A stretch of DNA of 64,000 nt from an uncultured Mailhella sp. GTDB lineage: Bacteria > Desulfobacterota > Desulfovibrionia > Desulfovibrionales > Desulfovibrionaceae. The notes beneath the pieces are model-generated. The model did not search any database. It saw only the letters and a program-made list of their open reading frames with translations, and was not told the origin of the DNA. The stretch spans positions 52,846 to 116,845 of the forward strand of contig NZ_CALUYL010000004.1 of assembly GCF_944324995.1 (NCBI RefSeq), written 5' to 3'. Both the position numbers and the translations under genes were made by a program. Positions 29,414 through 38,427 of the stretch are shown here, piece after piece. Within the stretch, counting starts at the first letter, position 1. The number at the start of each line of letters is the position of its first letter.

Positions 29414-31860
29414 GTCCTGCGCTTCGCACCATAGCGCCGCTGTCTGCGGACAAGCTGCGCCCCAGCTGGCCCGCGGAACGCGTTCCGTGGGAGGACAGCC
29501 GCGCCATTCCCCGGGGCGGACGCCGTCGCCCGGCGCAGCCCAGGGCGCTGGCCGCGCTGGAGCTTGCGGTGCATATCCGCAATTCCGGGTACAACGTGTA
29601 CCTTTCCGGCTCGCCCGATCTGGGGCGCACCTACATGCTGTGCGATTTTCTCGAACCGCTCGCCCGTCGGGAAGCCACGCCGCCGGATGTCATTTACGTC
29701 AACAATTTCAAGGACGAAGATCGGCCCGTTCTCATTCAGCTCCCTGCCGGACAGGGCAGCCAGATGCGCGATGCGCTGGCCGACGCGCTCCGTCAGCTTC
29801 GCGATGAGCTGCCCGCGCGGCTTGATTCCGACGTGTTTCTGCGCAAGCGCCGCGCCGGACGCGAAGAGTTCCGCGAAGCGCGCTCGAACATGGTCAGGGA
29901 ACTTGAGCGCATGGCCGAAGAAAAGGGCTTTGCGCTCGAAGCCGAAGAGCAGGGAGCGCTGTCGCTGTTTCCCATGAAGGAAGGCAAGCGCCTGAGCGAC
30001 GAGGAAGTGTCGCTTCTGGACGCGCTGGAGCGCCGGGAGTTCAAGAAAAGAGCGGATCAGCTGCTGCAGAGCATGGCTCCCTTTGTCCGCAAGATGGGCG
30101 AGCTTGAAAAGGGCTTTCAGAAAAAGGAGCGTCAGCTTGAGCGCGAGGCGGCGGAATATCTCTTGAACCGTCTGGTCTCGCCGGTGGCGGACAAGGCCTG
30201 CCGCCTGTCCGGCTGCGAGGAGAAGACCGACGCGCTGCGCACGTTCTTTGACGATCTTCGGGCCGACGTGCTGGATCATCTGGAGCTTTTTCTGCCCAAG
30301 GACGGGCCGTCCCTGCCGGGGCACGGCGAAAGCCCCGCGCCGCAGGAGCCGGATCTGTACCGCTACAGCGTCAACGTGCTGGTGGACAACGGCGACATGC
30401 GCGGCGCGCCCGTGGTGGTGGAGGATCATCCCACCTACGGCAATCTGCTGGGCTGCGTGGAAAGGGAATCGGAAATGGGCGCGCTCGTCACGGACTTCAC
30501 GCTCATCAAGGCCGGTTCGCTGCATCGCGCCAACGGCGGCTATCTGGTGCTGCACGCCAACGATCTTCTGGCCAACGGCCCCGCCTGGGAAGGACTCATG
30601 CGCGCGCTGCGCTCCGGCGTGGCCCGCATCGAAGACCCGGACTTCAACGACACCTCCCGCGTGAAGGGCATAGAGCCGGAACCCATGCCCCTGAATCTGA
30701 AAGTGGTGCTCGTGGGCGAGGAGGATCTGTACGAAATGCTGCTGGAGCGCGACGAGCGTTTTGCCAAGCAGTTCAAGATCAAGGCACAGATGGCTTCGGA
30801 AACCGAGCGCACGGCGCCGTCCGTGCGGTCGTGGCTCTGCCAGCTCGCCCGCATCATGGACGAGGCCGATCTCTTGCCGTTCGACCGCGAAGCGCTGGCC
30901 GGTCTGGTGGATCACGGCTCGGAGCTGTGCGAGGATCACCGGAAGCTGACGCTGCGTTTTCCGCTCATGCGCGAAACGCTCATCGAGGCGTCGGCCACGG
31001 CCGCCATGGCGGGCAAGTCCGTGGTGGACAAAGCCAGTCTGAACGCGGCGCTGAAAGCGCGTCGGCATCGCTCCGATCTTGTCGAGGAACTCTTCATGGA
31101 GGAATACGACCGCGACGTCATCAAGCTGCGCACGTCGGGTTCCGAGGTCGGCTGCGTCAACGGTCTGGCCGTGACCACGAGCGGCGACTACGAGTTCGGC
31201 CTGCCGCATCAGATTTCCTGCACCGTGGGCGTGGGACACGGCGGCATCATTGACCTTGAGCGCGAGGCGGAGCTCGGCGGCCCCATCCACACCAAGGCCA
31301 TGATGATTCTGAAAAGCTATCTGGCCTCGCAGTTTGCGCACAACAAGCCGCTGGTGCTTTCCGGCAGCCTCTGCTTCGAGCAGAGCTACAGCGGCATTGA
31401 AGGCGATTCCGCGTCCGGCGCGGAGCTCGCGGCGCTGCTCTCCGCCCTGTCGGAAGTGCCCATCCGCCTGTCTCTGGCCTTTACCGGTGCGGTAAGTCAG
31501 TCCGGGCAGATCATGGCCGTGGGCGGCGTCACCCGCAAGATCGAGGGCTTCTTCGAGCTGTGTTCCCGCCGCGGACTCACGGGCGAGCAGGGCGTCATCA
31601 TTCCGCGCGACAACGTGGAACATCTCATGCTGGACGACAAGGTCGTCGAAGCCGTGCGCGAGGGGCGTTTTGCCATCTATCCCGTGACGCACATCTCGGA
31701 AGCCATGGAACTGCTTACCGGCATGCCGGTGGGGCGTCGCCGCAAGGACGGCACCTTTGCCCGAGATACGCTGTTTTACAAGGTTGACGAAAGGCTGAGC
31801 GAATTCGGCTGGCTGGCCGAGCACAGCTTCAAGACTAGAAAGCGCAGAACGCGGGCCTGA
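29410..31860 (+). CDS. Lon-family ATP-dependent protease, LonB-like type
   Basis: An 816-aa Lon-related protease of the AAA_32/Lon_C class without the classical N-terminal LAN domain. The nucleotide site near residue 66 reads [11 protein letters not shown], with Arg in place of the usual Walker A Lys. A coiled helical insertion covers roughly residues 130-260. The Walker B-like [12 protein letters not shown] lies near 377. The C-terminal protease domain has the Ser of [12 protein letters not shown] (around residue 667) and the Lys of [11 protein letters not shown] (around 710), so the Ser-Lys dyad is intact. Translationally coupled to hemC by ATGA overlap. Substrates are unknown. Confidence 0.9.
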   Translation: MSPALRTIAPLSADKLRPSWPAERVPWEDSRAIPRGGRRRPAQPRALAALELAVHIRNSGYNVYLSGSPDLGRTYMLCDFLEPLARREATPPDVIYVNNFKDEDRPVLIQLPAGQGSQMRDALADALRQLRDELPARLDSDVFLRKRRAGREEFREARSNMVRELERMAEEKGFALEAEEQGALSLFPMKEGKRLSDEEVSLLDALERREFKKRADQLLQSMAPFVRKMGELEKGFQKKERQLEREAAEYLLNRLVSPVADKACRLSGCEEKTDALRTFFDDLRADVLDHLELFLPKDGPSLPGHGESPAPQEPDLYRYSVNVLVDNGDMRGAPVVVEDHPTYGNLLGCVERESEMGALVTDFTLIKAGSLHRANGGYLVLHANDLLANGPAWEGLMRALRSGVARIEDPDFNDTSRVKGIEPEPMPLNLKVVLVGEEDLYEMLLERDERFAKQFKIKAQMASETERTAPSVRSWLCQLARIMDEADLLPFDREALAGLVDHGSELCEDHRKLTLRFPLMRETLIEASATAAMAGKSVVDKASLNAALKARRHRSDLVEELFMEEYDRDVIKLRTSGSEVGCVNGLAVTTSGDYEFGLPHQISCTVGVGHGGIIDLEREAELGGPIHTKAMMILKSYLASQFAHNKPLVLSGSLCFEQSYSGIEGDSASGAELAALLSALSEVPIRLSLAFTGAVSQSGQIMAVGGVTRKIEGFFELCSRRGLTGEQGVIIPRDNVEHLMLDDKVVEAVREGRFAIYPVTHISEAMELLTGMPVGRRRKDGTFARDTLFYKVDERLSEFGWLAEHSFKTRKRRTRA

Positions 31861-31928
31861 GCGGCGCGCTTTTTGCGCAGCGCGGCGTTTCGGGGCGCTG
31901 GGCGCGCCGGGAACGAACGCATAGTTTG

Positions 31929-31981
31929 AAAAAGGCGTCCGCCTGTTTTTCCGAGGGGAGAAACGGACGGACGCCTTTTTT
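31929..31981. terminator. Bidirectional terminator between the Lon-like and MFS genes
   Basis: AAAAGGCGTCCG-type arm (31929-31941) and CGGACGCCTTTTT (31968-31980) with T tracts on both strands, lying between convergent genes. Confidence 0.85.
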
Positions 31982-32010
31982 CGTGCGCGCGGCGAGGTGC
32001 CGCGGAAGAA

Positions 32011-33189
32011 TCAGTTTGCTTTCGGTTCGCGGAGGAAGCAGGCGCACACCGCGCCGATGACGGCCAGAGGCGTGAGCAGATGCATGGCGGGAGCCAGACC
32101 GCCCCAGAGGTCGGCGACCCGGCCCAGCACGGGGGCGAACATGCCGCCCACGCTGACGGCCACCCCGAGGGTGATGCCCGAAGCGAAGCCCATGTTTTTG
32201 GAGAGATAGCGCTGACCGAGCACGACCATGGAGCTGAACGGCGCGAACAGGGCGATGGCGAGCGGAGCCAGCAGAACGCCGGCCAGCCACGGGCTGGTCA
32301 CCAGCGGAAACACGGCGAGAATGGGCAGGGAGAGGAAGGAGGCCCAGCGTATGACGCGGCGGAAGCCCCAGCGGTCGGCGGCCGCGCCGCCGGAAAGATT
32401 GCTGGCCACGCCGAAGATGGAGAACAGCACGAGCATGAGGTTGCCGGTGGACACGGACGAGTGGAACACGCCCTGCCAGTAGAGCGGCAGATAGGTGGTG
32501 AAGGCCACGGTGAGGCCCATGCGGGTGAGCAGGCAGCCGGAAAGGATGCCGAAGGAGCCCCATTCGTTGGCGGCGGAGCCGGTGCTTTGCGCGGCCTTGG
32601 GCGTTCTGGCCTCCATGTCCCAGGCGGAAACGCGCCAGAGCAGCACCGACGCCATGACGACGCCGAGCAGGCAGAAGGCTGCGGTGCCGTGCAGTCCGAA
32701 GCCGCCCAGGGTCATGCCGCCGAGCGGAACGCCGCCGACCGCGAGCATGACGATGACCGGTCCTACGAGCATGCCGCCGTTGCCGCCCACGGAAAAGATG
32801 CTGAGTCCCACGCCCTTGTGATCGCCGGACACGATGTTGGCGTAGCGTGCCGCCTCGGGATGAAAGACCGCCGCGCCTATGCCGCCGAGCACCAGAGAGA
32901 CGAACATGGCGTATTCGTTGGAGAGAAAGCCGGTAGCGCCTATGCCCATGCTCGCCATGAGAATGCCGAGCGGAATGAACCAGCCGCGGGCTATTTTGTC
33001 GGCGAGCAGGCCGAGGCCCGGCTGCACCAGCGAGGCCACGGCGGAATAGGCGAAGGCGAGAAAGCCGCAGGTCTGATAGTCGAAGCCGTGAGCGGCCGCA
33101 AGATAGGGCAGCAGGGCGGGCAGCGCGTGGGAATTGAGGTCGCAGGAAAGATGTCCCAGGGAAAGAAGAAGGATTTTTCTGTAGTTCAT
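32011..33189 (-). CDS. MFS transporter, fosmidomycin-resistance (Fsr) type
   Basis: A 392-aa twelve-helix major facilitator. The N-terminus LGHLSCDLNSHALPALLPYL resembles the Fsr subgroup (H..[VL]D....ALPALLP). GGIGAAVFHPEAARYA (around 101-116) is also typical of Fsr-like exporters. Fsr of E. coli exports fosmidomycin; the physiological substrate here is unknown. Single gene, convergent with the protease gene. Confidence 0.85.
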   Translation of the reverse strand: MNYRKILLLSLGHLSCDLNSHALPALLPYLAAAHGFDYQTCGFLAFAYSAVASLVQPGLGLLADKIARGWFIPLGILMASMGIGATGFLSNEYAMFVSLVLGGIGAAVFHPEAARYANIVSGDHKGVGLSIFSVGGNGGMLVGPVIVMLAVGGVPLGGMTLGGFGLHGTAAFCLLGVVMASVLLWRVSAWDMEARTPKAAQSTGSAANEWGSFGILSGCLLTRMGLTVAFTTYLPLYWQGVFHSSVSTGNLMLVLFSIFGVASNLSGGAAADRWGFRRVIRWASFLSLPILAVFPLVTSPWLAGVLLAPLAIALFAPFSSMVVLGQRYLSKNMGFASGITLGVAVSVGGMFAPVLGRVADLWGGLAPAMHLLTPLAVIGAVCACFLREPKAN

Positions 33190-33693
33190 GGCAAAAGATG
33201 AAGGTCGGGGTGAACATGCCGGACGGCACGGGTGCGGGCTGTCATGCTAGTCCAGTGCGGGGCGCGTGGCAAGACGCCGCATTCATCCTTCGCCGCGGCC
33301 TGAGGAGAGGCGTTTCGAGGGCTGATCTTTGATGCGCGTTGTCGCGCTCTTCCGTGACCGTGCCCCTGGGCATCATCGCCGCGGCGACTTCGGAATAGCG
33401 TGTGCCGCACAGACGAATTTTATAAAAAACAAGTAATTTCTGATTGTTATAGATGTAGTTCACGGCGTTTTTCGGGAGGTGAAAAGAAAGGCCCCTGTCC
33501 GCAGAACGGACAGGGGCCGCAGGGGGCGCGTCATTGAGACGTGAGGGGCGTTTTTTCGCCTGTTTTGGAGCGTTGCGCCTTCTTTCCGGCGCGCCTTGCG
33601 TCGCCTGAGAGCGTCAGCTTGCCTCAGGCGCGGGCACGGGAAAAGGTTGTCGGAGCGGGATCAACAGCCGGATTCGGCCGAGGCGCTCAAGGG
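33190..33693. other. 504-nt gap upstream of the MFS gene
   Basis: No coding support. It contains the terminator of the AsmA-like gene (33484-33518) and an AT-rich patch at 33417-33460 that may hold the MFS promoter. Confidence 0.5.
33484..33518 (-). terminator. Terminator after the AsmA-like gene
   Basis: On the minus strand GGCCCCTGTCCG and CGGACAGGGGCC (plus 33507-33518 and 33490-33501) form a perfect 12-bp stem followed by TTTCTTTTC. It lies about 175 nt past the stop codon. Confidence 0.8.
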
Positions 33694-34491
33694 TTACTTC
33701 TTGAAAAGGTTGAGACCGTCCTTCAGCAGGTTCTTTGCCGTGTCGCCGGCCTTTTCGCCGCCTTTCAGCAGATCGGAGCCCACGGTTTCTCCGCCCTTCA
33801 GCAGCGTGGAGCCGATATTCTTCGTCTGCGCTGCGGTGGCTTCGGCCAGCGTGCGGGAAACTTCCTTCACCACGACAAGAGCGGTGCGGGCGAAGCTCGC
33901 GCCGGATTCTTTCCGGCCGATGTCGGTGAGGCGGATTTCCGGCAGAGGCACCTGCACGGAGAGCTTGAGCATCGGAACACTGAGCGTGGCCCTGGCGTTG
34001 CGGATGATGAGCTCGTCGATGATGACTTTCTTTGTGGACTTTTCGTCGTCCTTCTTTGTCTCGCCGCCGGAAGAGGCCGCGCCTTCGTCGTGACTGTCGG
34101 CGTAGTCCTGAATGTTTTTCAGAATCACGTCGAAGTTGCTGGTTTTCCTGCCGAGTTCATACACGAGTTCGGGGTTGTCCACGGCGATTCTGCGGATGAC
34201 GACCACATCCTTGAACACCGTGGAGGTGTCGAGATCGACGGCGACGGCTCCCACCGTGGCCGCATGGCCGCTGAATCCGGCCGGATTGCCCACGGAAAAG
34301 CCGCGGAACACGCCGTTGCCCGAGAAGAGCGAGATGTCCGCCTTGTCCAGATGCACGGACGTTCCGGTGATTTTGGGGCCTTCGGTGTTGACGGCCTTTT
34401 CCACAATGGAATTGAGGGAGAAGAACAGAATCGTGACGCCTGCGGCCAGCAGGACGATCAGAGCCGCCAGAGCGATAAGCCATTTTTTCAT
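33694..34491 (-). CDS. AsmA-like membrane-anchored protein
   Basis: A 265-aa protein with one N-terminal membrane helix (residues 4-26) and a periplasmic beta-rich region typical of the N-terminal part of AsmA/DUF748-like proteins: VEKAVNTEGPKITGTSVHLDKA-type opening and VVVIRRIAVDNPELVYEL. A low-complexity charged linker (around 132-152, GGETKKDDEKSTKK) separates a second segment, and the tail has a helical repeat around LLKGGETVGSDLLKGGEKAG. AsmA-like proteins are linked to lipid transport and outer-membrane homeostasis; this short form has no proven role. Confidence 0.75.
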   Translation of the reverse strand: MKKWLIALAALIVLLAAGVTILFFSLNSIVEKAVNTEGPKITGTSVHLDKADISLFSGNGVFRGFSVGNPAGFSGHAATVGAVAVDLDTSTVFKDVVVIRRIAVDNPELVYELGRKTSNFDVILKNIQDYADSHDEGAASSGGETKKDDEKSTKKVIIDELIIRNARATLSVPMLKLSVQVPLPEIRLTDIGRKESGASFARTALVVVKEVSRTLAEATAAQTKNIGSTLLKGGETVGSDLLKGGEKAGDTAKNLLKDGLNLFKK

Positions 34492-34894
34492 GAACAGCCT
34501 CCGAAGAAAAGAGGGTTACAAAAGCGCGGCGAGTTTTCTGAAAAGAAGTGTAGAGGAAAGAGGGGAAGAAATCCAGAATTGAGCTGCGCATCTTCGGAAA
34601 AAATAAAGGAGAACGCCGTGTTGCGCTTCTGTTCCATCTGCGGACAAGGCTCGGCGTTTTTGCCGTCGTCGGTGATTTTGTCAGGAAAATCCGAGGGAAG
34701 GAGAGAGCAGAGCGCCTTGACGGAGGGGCTGTCGAAAGGAGCTCGGAGAAAAGCGGAAGTGTCCGGTCGGACGCCGGGCGCGGGGCCTGTCGTGAAAGGA
34801 CGCGCAGACGCCGCTTCTCGGAGTGCTCGGGATACGACGGCCAGGAGCGCCGCGGAGCGCTCTGGAGCCGAGCGACGCCATCCACTCCGTTTAC
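34492..34894. other. 403-nt gap between the GNAT and AsmA-like genes
   Basis: Nothing coding is convincing on either strand. I see no strong stem or promoter here. Confidence 0.5.
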
Positions 34895-35914
34895 TTACAG
34901 CCGTGCTTTTGGGATGAGCAGCCAGGCGAGGAGTTTTTGTTCCAGCTCCGCCCAGTGCGTTTTGTAGGCCATGGCGGGATGATCGCTCATGCCCATGTCG
35001 TAACGGACGGCGTTTTCCTCGCATAGCCAGGCGAGCTGTTCCATCTGCAGAAGGTCGCCGATGGAAAGCGTTTTATAATCCGCGTCGTAGCTGAACTGCT
35101 GCCCGCGGTAGAAGCGTCCGGCCATGCCGCCGAAAATGAAGCCGATGTCCTTGCCTTCCTGCGCGGCGAACATCACCCGGCCGCCGCGGTACAGGGAAAG
35201 TCGCCGCATCATCACCCGGTAGAATTCGAGCGAGGGCGGTTCCGTCATGCCGCAGTGCTCTCTGCCTTTCCAGCTTCGTTCCTCAACGGCGACCATGCGC
35301 GCATAGACGGCGTCGGCTTCCTGAACCGTGGCGGGCACGACGCGTTCAAAGGTCACGCCGTTTTCCGCGGCCTTGCGGCGCGCCTTTTTCATCTTGGCGC
35401 GGAAGTTGCCCGAGCGCCGGGAAAGATAGCCGTCCATGCCGCCCATGAGCGAGGCGCTGCGCTGCAGCGTGGCGGGCTGGGGCAGCACATGAAAGATGTC
35501 GGCCGTGCGGCGGGAGAGTCGGGGAAAAAGGTCGTTGCCTTCTTCCAGACCGCTGAGGAGCAGGCAGGGGAGCGCGCCGTGATAGAAGTCGGCCAGAGCG
35601 GGAAGCATACGCACGAGAAGGTCGTCGGCATTCGGGCCCAGCAGCGGACTTGCGGAAATCCAGTGCGCTTCCACGGGCGCGAGAAGAATGTGCCCGGAAA
35701 GCAGCGTGAGCTCCGCAAACGTCAGCACGTTTTCTTCGTCCACATGGATGAACAGACGCCGTCTGGGCGCAAAGGCGTCGTGAAAGGAGAGCTGCCACGC
35801 AGGCGTGCAGCTGAAGGGATCCGCTCTTCCGGAGCGCGCGGCAATGGCCGTCCACAGGGCGGCCAGCGGCGGGTTCCAGTCAAGGGAACCGTGGGACAGA
35901 ATAAACGTTTCCAT
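34895..35914 (-). CDS. GNAT-fold acyltransferase, CelD/BcsL (Acetyltransf_6) type
   Basis: A 339-aa protein resembling the FemAB-like or CelD-like GNAT family. The C-terminal half carries SGNFRAKMKKARRKAAENGV and YDMGMSDHPAMAYKTHWA, typical for this group, where the acceptor is often a surface glycan or peptide. The start at 35914 is chosen for sequence likeness (METFILSHGSLDW); no good ribosome-binding site precedes it, and a TTG at 35968 is an alternative. Substrate is unknown. Confidence 0.72.
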   Translation of the reverse strand: METFILSHGSLDWNPPLAALWTAIAARSGRADPFSCTPAWQLSFHDAFAPRRRLFIHVDEENVLTFAELTLLSGHILLAPVEAHWISASPLLGPNADDLLVRMLPALADFYHGALPCLLLSGLEEGNDLFPRLSRRTADIFHVLPQPATLQRSASLMGGMDGYLSRRSGNFRAKMKKARRKAAENGVTFERVVPATVQEADAVYARMVAVEERSWKGREHCGMTEPPSLEFYRVMMRRLSLYRGGRVMFAAQEGKDIGFIFGGMAGRFYRGQQFSYDADYKTLSIGDLLQMEQLAWLCEENAVRYDMGMSDHPAMAYKTHWAELEQKLLAWLLIPKARL

Positions 35915-36033
35915 GGCAAAGATTTTTTTGAGACGCCCGGACGGAGAGACCGGGGCGCATTCTCGCAAAGGCCGCGGACGCGGCGCTCCGCAACGCCTGA
36001 AAAGCGCGGGCGGGCCGAAGTTGTGACAGAGCG

Positions 36034-36297
36034 TCAGTCGTTGCTGGTTTGCGGCGACTCTGGCGGAAGAATTTCCACGAGCATGGGCGGGCAGTCGGCG
36101 TCGTCGGAATCTTCCGACGCGGAAGGCTCGGGCAGCACAGAGGCATGGCGTTCCTCAAGCCAGAGCAGCGCGGCGCTCTGCACGTTGTCGAGCATCTCCT
36201 CCAGCGTGTCGCCCTCCGGGACGCATCCGGGAAGATCGGGAAGTTCGCCGGAAAAACCGCCGAAAGGCTGATGGCGGACGAACATGGGATAGAGCAC
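36034..36297 (-). CDS. HicB-family antitoxin-like protein, solitary
   Basis: An 87-aa protein with the HicB fold signature GELPDLPGCVPEGDTLEEML (residues 17-36), continuing into NVQSAALLWLEER. It starts at GTG 36297 after a strong AAGGAGG with 6-nt spacing. HicB antitoxins normally pair with the small toxin HicA, but no HicA-like frame lies on either side. The tail after residue 55 is acidic and Ser/Pro-rich with no ribbon-helix-helix that I can recognise. It may be an orphan or a regulator of unrelated genes. Confidence 0.8.
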   Translation of the reverse strand: MLYPMFVRHQPFGGFSGELPDLPGCVPEGDTLEEMLDNVQSAALLWLEERHASVLPEPSASEDSDDADCPPMLVEILPPESPQTSND

Positions 36298-36935
36298 GCG
36301 GGGCCTCCTTTGCTGAACCGTCCGACGGCGCGTCGTCGCCGGGCATGCCGATCATGGTACAGCGTCGGGAGAGGGAATGCAACGTCGGCGGGAAAACGGC
36401 GCGCGTCGTTGAAAGCTCCGCCGTCGCGTTCGGAATGGCGCAGCTTCGGCAGCGCGCGCATGGGCAGGCGCTTTGTTTGTCGGCGGGAAGTCCGCGCCGT
36501 GGGGAGCAGGAAGACGGCGCGGCTTCCAAGCGTTTTTCGGGGACGTGGGCGAGGCGGGGAGCCTGCGGCGTGCCGACGCAGCGGCTGAGGGAAACGCGCC
36601 GGGGCGCTGCCGGACTCGCGCGGCAGGGGCGCAGTTTACATTGTTGCTAAAACGTCTATAGTAAGAAGACTGTCGGAACATCTGCTCTGCGACGGGCGCT
36701 CCTTGCCCGGTTTCTGTTCCGCTTCCGAAAATACCTGTCTCTGCTGTCCGGGCTGCGGGCGGTCTTGCCGCGCATCTGCCGGACGGCGCATGAGGCGGAA
36801 CTCACCGCCGCGCTCCGTCGTTGTCGAAGAGCGCATCGGCGTTTTTTCGTCCACCCTGTTGTGGACGGCGCGGAAGATATATCCGGCATATGCTAAAAAG
36901 TCATGTATAAAGAAACATTGAGTGGTAAAAGACGT
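36298..36935. other. 638-nt gap with one good promoter candidate
   Basis: Frames here look random. The promoter at 36635-36662 points right, toward the possible 34-aa gene. Confidence 0.5.
36635..36662 (+). promoter_or_regulatory. Sigma-70-type promoter candidate
   Basis: TTTACA (36635-36640), 16-nt spacer, TATAGT (36657-36662). The only candidate gene downstream is the small frame at 36936, about 270 nt away. Confidence 0.45.
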
Positions 36936-37040
36936 ATGAAGAAATATTCCCGCGGCATGGAAGAAATGAGCCTTGTGTATATTCTTTTGGTGGTCATGGT
37001 GCTGATGCTCTCCTACGCTTGCGAATACTGGAAGTTCTGA
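36936..37040 (+). CDS. Possible 34-aa single-helix membrane peptide
   Basis: A short frame beginning MKKYSRGMEEM, then a hydrophobic stretch SLVYILLVVMVLMLSYA long enough for one membrane helix, and ending CEYWKF. The charged N-terminus and aromatic C-terminus look like a real small membrane protein. The ribosome-binding site is weak (GAGTGG 11 nt upstream). No homologue is recognised. It is the only sensible product of the promoter at 36635. Confidence 0.4.
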   Translation: MKKYSRGMEEMSLVYILLVVMVLMLSYACEYWKF

Positions 37041-37234
37041 TTCCAGCAGAATTGTCGGCGCGCTCGTTGTCCGGCTTCGTCCGGCAGGCGCGGCGGGCTG
37101 TCCGGGTGCGCTTGCCGCAGATGCCTGGCATACGCCCGGTTTTGCCGAAACGCGCCCGGCGCTGACGGCAAAGGTTGAGTAGGAGAGCGTGGCGCAATAG
37201 CCTGAAAAGAGACGACTCGGCGCTGTCGGAAAAG

Positions 37235-37298
37235 GCCCCCGGCGGAAGCGTCCGCTCCGGGGCGCGCAGTTTTGCGCTCGGAGCACAAGCCCGGGGGC
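37235..37298 (-). terminator. Possible terminator after the WYL regulator gene
   Basis: GCCCCCGG (37235-37242) and CCGGGGGC (37291-37298) could pair around an inner GCGC-rich stem; the T tract on the minus strand is only four long. Confidence 0.35.
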
Positions 37299-37311
37299 GG
37301 ACCGCAGAACG

Positions 37312-38262
37312 CTATTCCTCGCTGACCGGCGTTATGGAGACGACTTCCATTTCGTTTTCCCACTGTCTGGCCCAGCGCACCACTTCCTGAGGATCGGAAA
37401 CGCGCACGGAAAACAGCAGTTCATGAGCGGAGCGGCGTATCTGCTGACTGGGATGCCATTGCCGTTCCAGCACGTAGTGCATGGCGTTGCCGGTAAAGCG
37501 CAGCGTGACGTCGAAGAGCGTGTCGCCGAACACGCCGGCAAAGGAGTTCTGCTGCTTGTCGGCAAAGCCGTCGTCCTGCAGCGACTCGCAGGAAAAGCAG
37601 ATGTCCGTGGGTTCGGCCTTCCTGATGCGGTTCAGCCGGAAGATTTTCCAGGCGGGCGGCGTCTCGTCGGCCGTGCGGGCATACACGTAGATGGCGTGCT
37701 GCCGGATGTACAGCCGTCTGGGATCAATGGTGCGCCAGCGTTCCGTCCAGTCCGTGGCGCGCGTGTAGAAAATGCGCACGCGGCGGTTTTCGTACACGGC
37801 CTTCTGCAGCGTCTGGAGCACTTCCGGTTCCGCGCCGAACACCTTGGAGGTGATGCAGGAATCGAAGCACTGCTGAAGCTGTTCTCGGAAGGGCGAAGAA
37901 AGACCGCCCGCCAGTTTGCGTCCGGTTTCCACGGCCAGGGCGGCGAGGGTTCCGTCGCCTTCGCTGCTGAGGTATTCGAGCGCGAACATGAGCACGAGCC
38001 TGTCGGAAAGCGTGAGGCCGGTGATGGGCGTGAGTCTGTCTTCCGTGATGCGGAAGCCCGTCTTGCGGTTGAAGGTGAAGCAGAAGCCCGTTTCGGCCAG
38101 CGCGGCCTTGTCCTTGTAGTACTGACTGCGGCTGATGCCGAATTTTTTCTGCAGCGCTTCCTGCGTCTGCTGCGGGGAGCATCGGATTTCCTGAGCGATG
38201 CGGAGCAGTCGAACGAGACGATTGGAGCCTGCGGCCGATAATTCTGGCGTGGAGCGCGTCAT
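37312..38262 (-). CDS. WYL-domain transcriptional regulator
   Basis: A 316-aa regulator. An N-terminal helix-turn-helix reads LQKKFGISRSQYYKDKAAL (around residues 38-56). The WYL domain follows from about residue 150, with YENRRVRIFYTRA and IDPRRLYIRQHAIYVYAR corresponding to the conserved strand pairs; the third motif residue region is WKIFRLNRIRKAE. A WCX-like tail ends the protein. WYL proteins sense nucleic acid or nucleotide ligands in several systems (PafBC, DriD, CapW). The start ATG at 38262 has GAGG 6 nt upstream. The gene diverges from addB; a palindrome lies in its own promoter. Confidence 0.88.
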   Translation of the reverse strand: MTRSTPELSAAGSNRLVRLLRIAQEIRCSPQQTQEALQKKFGISRSQYYKDKAALAETGFCFTFNRKTGFRITEDRLTPITGLTLSDRLVLMFALEYLSSEGDGTLAALAVETGRKLAGGLSSPFREQLQQCFDSCITSKVFGAEPEVLQTLQKAVYENRRVRIFYTRATDWTERWRTIDPRRLYIRQHAIYVYARTADETPPAWKIFRLNRIRKAEPTDICFSCESLQDDGFADKQQNSFAGVFGDTLFDVTLRFTGNAMHYVLERQWHPSQQIRRSAHELLFSVRVSDPQEVVRWARQWENEMEVVSITPVSEE

Positions 38263-38293
38263 GTTGTCCTCGAAGAAAGGGATGTACCGCAGG

Positions 38294-38322
38294 AGCATGG
38301 CGCTATTTTGCGCCGAAATCAA
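38294..38322 (-). promoter_or_regulatory. Promoter with spacer palindrome upstream of the WYL gene
   Basis: On the minus strand TTGATT (plus 38317-38322), 17-nt spacer, CATGCT (38294-38299). The spacer holds GGCGC-TATTTT-GCGCC (38299-38314), a possible operator for the WYL protein. Box matches are modest. Confidence 0.4.
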
Positions 38323-38427
38323 GAGGAGCCTGATTTTGATGTGGCAGAGCGCGGCAAAAAGCCCTATCGTGAAGCGTAACATGCGCAGAAGCGCGAGGCT
38401 CGGCGCAGACAGTGAGGAGCGTGTCGG

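Noticed and set aside
36002..36330. Possible hicAB toxin-antitoxin pair
   Set aside because: No HicA-like frame of about 60 residues next to hicB in either orientation.
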